Shown here piece after piece: positions 57,266-62,960 of a DNA stretch of 62,960 nucleotides (position 1 is the first letter of the stretch; each line of letters starts with the position of its first letter). The stretch lies in assembly GCA_001579985.1 (NCBI GenBank), contig LRSR01013851.1, positions 1 through 62,960 of the forward strand, in the 5' to 3' direction. This DNA is from Hypsibius dujardini (taxonomy: Eukaryota; Tardigrada; Eutardigrada; Parachela; Hypsibiidae). The notes beneath the pieces are model-generated. The model made no database searches, was not told the origin of the DNA, and was given only the letters and a program-made list of their open reading frames with translations. A program made the position numbers and the translations under genes.

Positions 57266-57923
57266 GAACAAACTGCAGTCTCTTGCCCCTGGAATCTTCG
57301 CATCGCTCCCCAGTTTGACGCGGTTAGACCTGCACAATAACCAAATCTCATCCCTCGATCCCAACCAGTTTTCCAATGGCCACACCCAGCTTCAACTTCT
57401 CGAAGCGTTGGACATAAGTTCCAACGGCATCTATCAAATCGCTCGCGGGGCCTTCGACGGCCTGCCTAAACTGCGGTCCCTCATGCTGGGCGACAACCCG
57501 ACGGAAGTGCAGGACGTCTTCGGCGATGACGGCGGCCAAGCCTTGGAATACTACGGTATCCAGGGCTACAACCGGTCTTGCTTGCGTGCCGAACTCTTCC
57601 AAAAACTACCTCGTCTTCACTGGATCCTGCCGAATCACTTCAACCTGGTTTTGGTTGAGCCGGACGAGCGGCTTAGAATTCGCGATGAATACCTGCAGTC
57701 GGTGCTGGAGGTCTGCGCTGTCGGTCCCGTCACGTCGGACCACGAGACCTACCCGGGCCTGGGTCAGTTCGTCAGCGTGACCATCCACGACACGGACGAG
57801 GGAACGGGGTTGCAATTCCCGATGATCGCCGGGTTTTTGCCGTTGAGTTATTGTCCCATGGTTGATTACGTCAGTAGTTTAGGCAGAATTATCTGCTCAA
57901 ACGTCACAAAAATGGAACAATAG
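57266..57923 (+). CDS. Leucine-rich-repeat protein, last exon
   Basis: The exon starts after an acceptor (TTCCAG at 57260-57265) and runs to TAG at 57921. It has LRRs: NKLQSLAPGIFASLPSL, LTRLDLHNNQISSLDPNQF, LEALDISSNGIYQIARGAFDGL, LRSLMLGDNP, then a cysteine-bearing C-terminal part of about 130 residues ending IICSNVTKMEQ. The pattern fits extracellular LRR proteins with a C-terminal cap. No upstream exon with further repeats was found in the 2 kb before it, so the 5' part is distant, missing or unrecognised. Poly(A)-like AATAAA at 57982. Confidence 0.75.
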
Positions 57924-58208
57924 ACGTTTCTTATCTCACCCACACATGTGCTATTTTGCCGTAAAAATGCAGCATAACAGCAAAATAAACGTAATAAAAT
58001 TGAACTCTGACAGTTTGCAGAATGGTGGGCTTTGTTGAGCGTTGGTGGGTGGGCTTGAGTGGGTGCTTGGTTACACATACAGACAAACTCCAAGACCGCC
58101 AAAATTTAGCTCTAACCCCCATCCCTGTGTTGAGTGGGGCGCAAAGAGAAAATGGCTCGAAAGCGGTCGGTCTGTGGGTTTGACCGTACTTCTAGGGGCG
58201 TTGTTCCG

Positions 58209-58331
58209 CACATGAAATATGGAATATGGAATATGAAATATGAAATATGGAATATGAAATATGAAATATGGAATATTGAATATGAAATATTGAATATGAA
58301 ATATGAAATATTGAAAATGAAATATAAATAT
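58209..58331 (+). repeat. Minisatellite of ATATGAA/ATATGGA units
   Basis: Seven-base units ATATGGA, ATATGAA and ATATTGA repeated about 16 times. It stands exactly where the downstream astacin exons would be expected. Confidence 0.95.
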
Positions 58332-58385
58332 TCCTGTTATCAGGCAATAACTGGAGAATTTTAAATTATACCACGCTCTACGTAC

Positions 58386-59294
58386 CTGGTTCAATACTGT
58401 CGGAATTTATCTTGACGTTTTGATCCCGGTCGGAACGGCATTCCTCGTGACTGAAGCCCATAGCGTGCAGCGTTTTGTAAACCACCACACCCACTTGGAT
58501 ACAGGCCAAAATTTCGAGGCTGACTTCTTGGCGACCGCCAACGCGCCCAACGTAGGAATTACAACCTGATCTGCTGACGTATTCGATAAAGTCTTTTTCA
58601 GTCGTTCGGGCTTTGAAGCAAATGCAGGTCCAGTTCTCTATTTCCCAATAACCTTTCTCGGCAGTTTCTCAATGGGCAGCAGCTACGACGAATCACAAAG
58701 AAGAATCAAAATATAAACTGTTAAAACTGAGAAATGTGAAAGGACAAATATAATTTTAAAATATAACTAGCCGAACAATCACAGAATCGAAGTAGAAACT
58801 TGGTCAAGCAAACTAATTTTGCGAAAATTAATAAAATAATAATTGAGTCATAAATTTTTTGAGTTAAATGCAAAAACTTGATCATTTGCTGATTTTTTTC
58901 ACGCTTACTGAAATCCTTCGAGAACACATAAGGAGCCGTGCGGTTGGTCCATTTTTTGTTGGGGTCCTTATTTGCGTTCTGCTGAAATTCAAGCTACGCG
59001 TCAAAAAAGAAAGATTAGCTTAACCAAACGATTACTTCTAGTTTGACATCATTTTCCTTTTGATAATTACCGTGCCGGGCAGTTTTGCAAAATCCTGTTC
59101 GCTTTTCATGAAGAATGGTGTTCCCAGGACATCTTCGATCAATGATTCAAGGACCACATCTGTAAAGAGAATTAAGCTGCCGAACCATTCACTCAAAATA
59201 CATCTTATATAAAGTGTAGTTACGTACTCCAAGGGATTGCTGCCCCTTCGAGTAAGGTGTACAGGGCAGAAACGCAGATTACCAGCTGGATGTA
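58386..59294 (-). pseudogene. Astacin metalloprotease, 5' part only, altered zinc site
   Basis: Exons on minus, phases matching: a signal-like exon ending at 59228 (IQLVICVSALYTLLEGAAIPW), 59071-59159, 58909-58981 (KKWTNRTAPYVFSKDF), 58386-58667. The last encodes the astacin catalytic N-lobe: ENWTCICF, GCNSYVGRVGGRQEVSL, and then VVVYKTLHAMGFSHEECRSD. The usual HExxHxxGFxHExxR is changed: first His to Tyr and catalytic Glu to Lys, so zinc binding and catalysis should be lost. No in-frame ATG was found for the signal exon. The exons with the Met-turn (after 58386 on minus) are absent; a minisatellite lies there. It could be a non-catalytic paralogue or, more likely, a broken copy. Confidence 0.75.
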
Positions 59295-59457
59295 TGAATT
59301 ACTTGAATACGGAATTTTTGTCGCGATTGAAATTGTGTTTTACAGAAACTCGACTAAGGTGAATACAAAAAAAACATGTTGAATTCGGATTGCGAATGCT
59401 TTCTTTATATTTCCGTAAGGTTTTGTTTTTCAGCACGGAGACCTCAGTTACTGAAGT

Positions 59458-59862
59458 CAGCTTGGTTTAACTCGAGAACACAAACCGTAGAGCCGACGGG
59501 AGAAACTGACATGAGTGTGTGACGATCAAATCCATTATGCGTGCGGATGTCAATTTCGAAGCTCGTTTTCGGACCATCTGAAGCACTACACACGCCCGTA
59601 GCACTCGAAGCTGTGCACGCATTTTTTGCAGAGAAATATGCTGATCTGTGCTTACTTGAATAGACCACCCTGGCACCTTCCGATTGGCATAATTTACGTT
59701 TCTACAAGTCTTACTACTAGAACGATTGCCATTTAGCCTAACACCGGCCTGAACCGTAAAATCCGTTTTTCGATACAAAGGGCGTGGCGAATTACAGTCG
59801 TTATTTGCATAGTGTCCTCCCTCCTCCTTGAGAGGACAGGGACAGCGAATAACCTTAACCAC
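59458..59862 (-). CDS. Unrecognised cysteine-containing coding stretch
   Basis: Two adjoining frames on minus look coding: HYANNDCNSPRPLYRKTDF to VPGWSIQ, then, one frame off from about 59665, VVYSSKHRSAYFSAKNACT to LELNQADFS, which ends at a good donor (TTCA|gtaact, 59456). Evenly spaced cysteines suggest a secreted protein. The change of frame is by one base without room for an intron. Family not recognised. Confidence 0.35.
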
Positions 59863-60249
59863 TCAAAATATCGGTGCCCTTCTTTTCTTGCGTTTTTTTA
59901 GGGCGGAAATGCAGAAAGAATATATTTCATTACTTGTTTTATATTATAGTCATATCTCATTGGTAATTGTGGAAACTTGTATTTATTGATTTTGCTGGAC
60001 CTTTCGCCGAGTAAAGAGCTCCCGGGACATATTTAAAGGCAACCTTGACGTAACTGCCAAAAACGTCTGAACGTTTTCCAATAAAATTTAGCACAATGAA
60101 ATCTGGCAATTTTTTAATAGATTAAAAATTGTCTATGAAATGTTCCTGCGTGATCGAGTAACAATAAATTCGACAAATCCTCATCGATATAGATTGTTAG
60201 AAATTACTGTCTACCCCCCTCCCCCTCGGAAATGATCTCCAGTTAGGCA
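59863..60249. other. Non-coding stretch
   Basis: AT-rich; no feature seen. Confidence 0.4.
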
Positions 60250-60758
60250 ACTCGATATTCAAGGACAGCGATAGTGGACAGCGATGGTACCATCTCTAAC
60301 AACGAGCTGGGGACGGTGATGAGGTCGCTCGGTCAAAATCCCACGGAGACGGAGCTCCAGGACATGACCAATGAAATCGACACGAAGACGGCAAGAAATA
60401 TGATTGGGATACGCAAGTATTGCGAGGTCTCCCTTATTTGGGGCATTGAGTTGAGACTCCACGTTTTTTGTGGGTTTATGGAATGGAACGATTGACTTTT
60501 CGGAAATTCTCAGCATGTTGGTGCAGAAGATCAAGGATACGGGCAGTGAGGAGGAGATTCGGGAAGTTTTTCGGATTTTCGACAAGGACGGGGACGGCTT
60601 CATCTCTCCCGATGAGCTGCGGCACCTTATGAGGAACCTCGGACAGAGGGTGACCGACTAGGAACTGGAGGAGATGATTGCTGACTACCATATTGATGGT
60701 GACGGTCTGGTGAATTTTGAGGAGTTTGAAATTATGATGACGAGCCACTCTGATTTAA
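60250..60758 (+). pseudogene. Calmodulin-like pseudogene
   Basis: EF-hand parts in calmodulin order: [79 protein letters not shown], and after the break DYHIDGDGLVNFEEFEIMMTS. The first EF hand is missing. Lesions: a 13-base tandem duplication (GGACAGCGATAGT / GGACAGCGATGGT at 60263-60288) shifts frame at the start, about 100 foreign bases split loop 2 (60383-60485), and TAG at 60659-60661 replaces a Glu codon. A poly(A)-signal-like AATAAAAC is at 60832. Loop 4 is still canonical, so loss is not very old. Confidence 0.85.
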
Positions 60759-61967
60759 GTTTTATTACCACGGTCCGCGGACAACATAGTCGCACGCTGA
60801 GCCAACATCACAAATATGTTTTATAGTTTCTAATAAAACATTTTTTTCGCGAGATACTGTTCTGTTTATGTTTCTCGATCCAGTTCTCAGTCGGAAATGG
60901 TTATTGCGGAACTGAAAAACGTTATCTGCGGTTAACAGAGATTCAGCTTGATGTGTCGGTATTCTAGTGTTGCATCCAAACGCAAGTCCTCACGCGAATT
61001 CAAGCTGCATGTTGTATCAGGATCTTATTTTTACATGTCAAATTAATCAGAGAAAATTTATGTCGTTTACTTCATAAAAACACCCATGCAGAGGCCAGGG
61101 TAGATTTCACTAGGCGACATGCCCTATTATGGATACATGGCTGGCAAAAAGTATAAGCAAATAATGATACGCATTCATTGTCGGACTTTTATCCTATTTA
61201 TACTGGTCTTTTTTCGTCTTATTGTGTTTCACTCTATATTTTATCAAGTGTTGGGTGGTACCCAACAGGTACCCATTACTTACTAATAGTACAGTCTATC
61301 TACCTACTTAACTCATTCCTATCTACCCTCACATTCTATGATGTACTTACTCAGCTATTATCACGTACATAATTCCGCCATGTCGGCAGGAGTTAGTACG
61401 TTTGATCAGGAACTATTCTTTATCCCTGACTATATAAGCGTGTGTTCTACGGTAATCTAGAAGAGTTCCTTCCTTTATCCTCTAATCTCCTCTACCAGTA
61501 AAGTCTTCCCACGATTCTTCTCCTATTATACAGTCTAATAGCTTGTATGTTCAGGTTCTTCCGTCCTAGTAGGGACGGAGGCCTAAAACAAGGTCACGTG
61601 GCGCTAGCGTAAACTTTCCGTCAGTCCGGGTCTGAAGGACACACTGACATACTAATAAACAACGGAGAGGTGGGCACATAACTAGGTTTCCCCTTCAACA
61701 GTATTTCGCTAGGCGCTTGTGAAATGTTCGACAGCTTATTTCATTTTTTTATAGGTGCCAAAAAATATATACCGTTTATGCCTTCTAATCGCCAACGTGG
61801 AATCAAACAGACCAAATGTTTAATGTAAACTGTCAGCTTTTTGCGTACGGCGGTACATAGCACTAAAAAATGAGAAAATTAAAATTAGTTTAACTTAGGT
61901 GGTTCCAAGTTAATCTGCCCAGACAGCGAAAGCCTGTTCATCCTTGTTTTCAACGCATACATAGGGG
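60759..61967. other. Non-coding region with a possible solo LTR
   Basis: 61381-61590 starts TGTCGGCAGG, has TATATAAG at 61431, a hairpin (CCGTCC...GGACGG) at 61560-61578 and ends AAACA, the layout of a short LTR. No target duplication, PPT or PBS is clear, so this is weak. Nothing else is seen. Confidence 0.25.
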
Positions 61968-62328
61968 TTACTTTCCCTTCGCCTTGCGTTCATCCTTTGC
62001 CTTGCGGTCTTCCTCCGCTCTGCGTTCATCCTTCCGCATTAAGTCAGCTCTCCGTCCTCCGCGCATCGGACCGAAGCTATGGTGCACGCCACTCTCAATC
62101 TTCCGCCCGAGGGAATCGGTCGCATGAAAATGGTCTCGGACACCCCATGTGGAATGGCGCATTGGCTCGCCCTGGCCTTCACGTTTGGCAGCTTCCCATG
62201 CTTGTTTCATCGAAGAATGCATGACGTTGTGGCAGATTTTCTTGGCGATGTTTGGTCGCATTGCCTTAAGTTCCGCGTGTTTATTCTTGCGCGCCTCAGC
62301 TGCTCGCTGTCGGTCGATCTGGAAGCAT
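61968..62328 (-). CDS. Unrecognised basic protein, last exon
   Basis: The exon follows an acceptor (CTTTAG, minus, at 62329-62334) and runs to a stop at 61968-61970. It encodes about 119 residues: FQIDRQRAAEARKNKHAEL, then MKQAWEAAKREGQGEPMRHS, WGVRDHFHATDSLGRKIES, and a Lys/Arg/Glu-rich helical tail (RKDERRAEEDRKAKDERK). Strong coding composition. I do not recognise the family. The upstream exons lie beyond the MITE at 62444 or outside the window. Confidence 0.55.
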
Positions 62329-62443
62329 CTAAAGCTTGTCAGCAATGCTAACTTTGCACTCAAAAAAAAGGATGCAGGCCCGAGAACCCGTTTCTTGGGC
62401 GCGTGACTTAAGGGAAGAAGGGAAAAACGAGACATAAACAAGC

Positions 62444-62758
62444 CCGTAAGATCTTGCCGCGACCAACGAAATCTTAGTGACGCATTCCACATCTCTGAGT
62501 TATTCTAGCTTTAATTGGCATGTCATGACGAAAAGCAATATGGGGCTATTGAAGTTAAAAATGGAACATCAGGAACCCAAAAAACAAGCAACCAAACCAA
62601 ACATTTTTGAAGTCAGTTACTTAGAGTATCGTTTCGCATCAGGAAATCATCAATGGCCCCATTTTGGGTTACCTTATAACATGCCGGTTAAAGGTAAATT
62701 TATTCAGAAATGTGGAATGTGTCATTAGGATGTTGCCAATCGCGGCAAGATCTTACGG
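62444..62758. mobile_element. MITE with ~50-bp inverted ends
   Basis: The ends CCGTAAGATCTTGCCGCG (62444 on) and its reverse complement (to 62758) match exactly; similarity extends inward to about 50 bases (GTGACGCATTCCACATCTCTGA against CAGAAATGTGGAATGTGTCA). Length 315 bases, non-coding. No sure target duplication. Confidence 0.85.
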
Positions 62759-62960
62759 ACTCATTTATGACCGGGCCGCTTATTGCGCGCCCAATGACCA
62801 CATGAGGCAATAGGCCTGTTTGCTCTCCCTATGCTTCATTCAACTCAGGGGTCAGTCAGTTGCACGATTACGTCACGAGGTCGATGAAGTTAATGCAAAA
62901 AACTTCCCTCCTCTTCCCTTAAAACCCTCGGTCGTCGTGCTGGAACTTACCCGTCGGGTG
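62759..62960. other. Window end, nothing seen
   Basis: No gene or repeat that I can support in the last 200 bases. Confidence 0.5.

Overview
The window is animal (metazoan) genomic DNA. It has spliced genes with GT-AG introns, class A GPCRs, an animal haem peroxidase, an astacin, PIF/Harbinger and Tc1/mariner transposons, and many palindromic repeats. The broken-up coding, secreted cysteine-rich proteins and short introns suggest an invertebrate, perhaps an ecdysozoan such as a tardigrade. I cannot fix the species from sequence alone. Nothing in the window is prokaryotic.

Layout. 1-5 kb: 3' part of a class A GPCR with one frame break; a doubtful ORF; a frame-broken two-exon gene of the cis-CaaD-like/Tautomerase_3 family, which is mostly fungal. 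5-11 kb: DDX46/Prp5 (U2 snRNP remodelling helicase) on the minus strand, seven exons seen, every intron carrying a tetranucleotide array. 11.8-14 kb: GAR1 (H/ACA snoRNP) on plus, interrupted by an N gap in its C-terminal GAR tail. 15.2-17.7 kb: a two-exon SAM methyltransferase with a long foldback element in its intron. 17.87-21.65 kb: a complete PIF/Harbinger transposon (MADF protein plus DDE transposase, TAA target duplication) sitting in the last codons of a convergent minus-strand gene. 22.4-24 kb: a repeat bounded by inverted ends that contains a 5S rRNA sequence, then a tyrosine-recombinase remnant. 24.5-31.3 kb: a secreted PAN-like protein, a foldback repeat, an AT-rich fossil of a viral-type packaging ATPase, and a four-exon B-lectin-like gene. 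32.8-34.1 kb: a small secreted Tyr/Gln/Pro-rich repeat protein whose second intron is almost entirely a foldback transposon. 36-49.5 kb: a large animal haem peroxidase gene with two in-frame stops, a frameshift and a fresh DD37D mariner element inside a conserved exon. 49.5-53.6 kb: gene-poor. 53.6-55.4 kb: an intact four-exon GPCR, 398 aa. 57-63 kb: an LRR exon, a truncated astacin with an altered zinc site, a calmodulin-like pseudogene, an unrecognised basic exon and a MITE.

The left 20 kb holds conserved RNA-processing genes and many (CAGA/CTGT)n arrays. The right 40 kb is AT-rich and dominated by secreted-protein genes, decayed genes and transposons. Intact multi-exon frames were checked arithmetically for DDX46, methyltransferase, MADF, Harbinger transposase, B-lectin gene, YQ-rich gene and the GPCR at 53.6 kb. 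Because these frames close perfectly, I take most of the frame breaks elsewhere as real decay, although homopolymer indel errors cannot be excluded.
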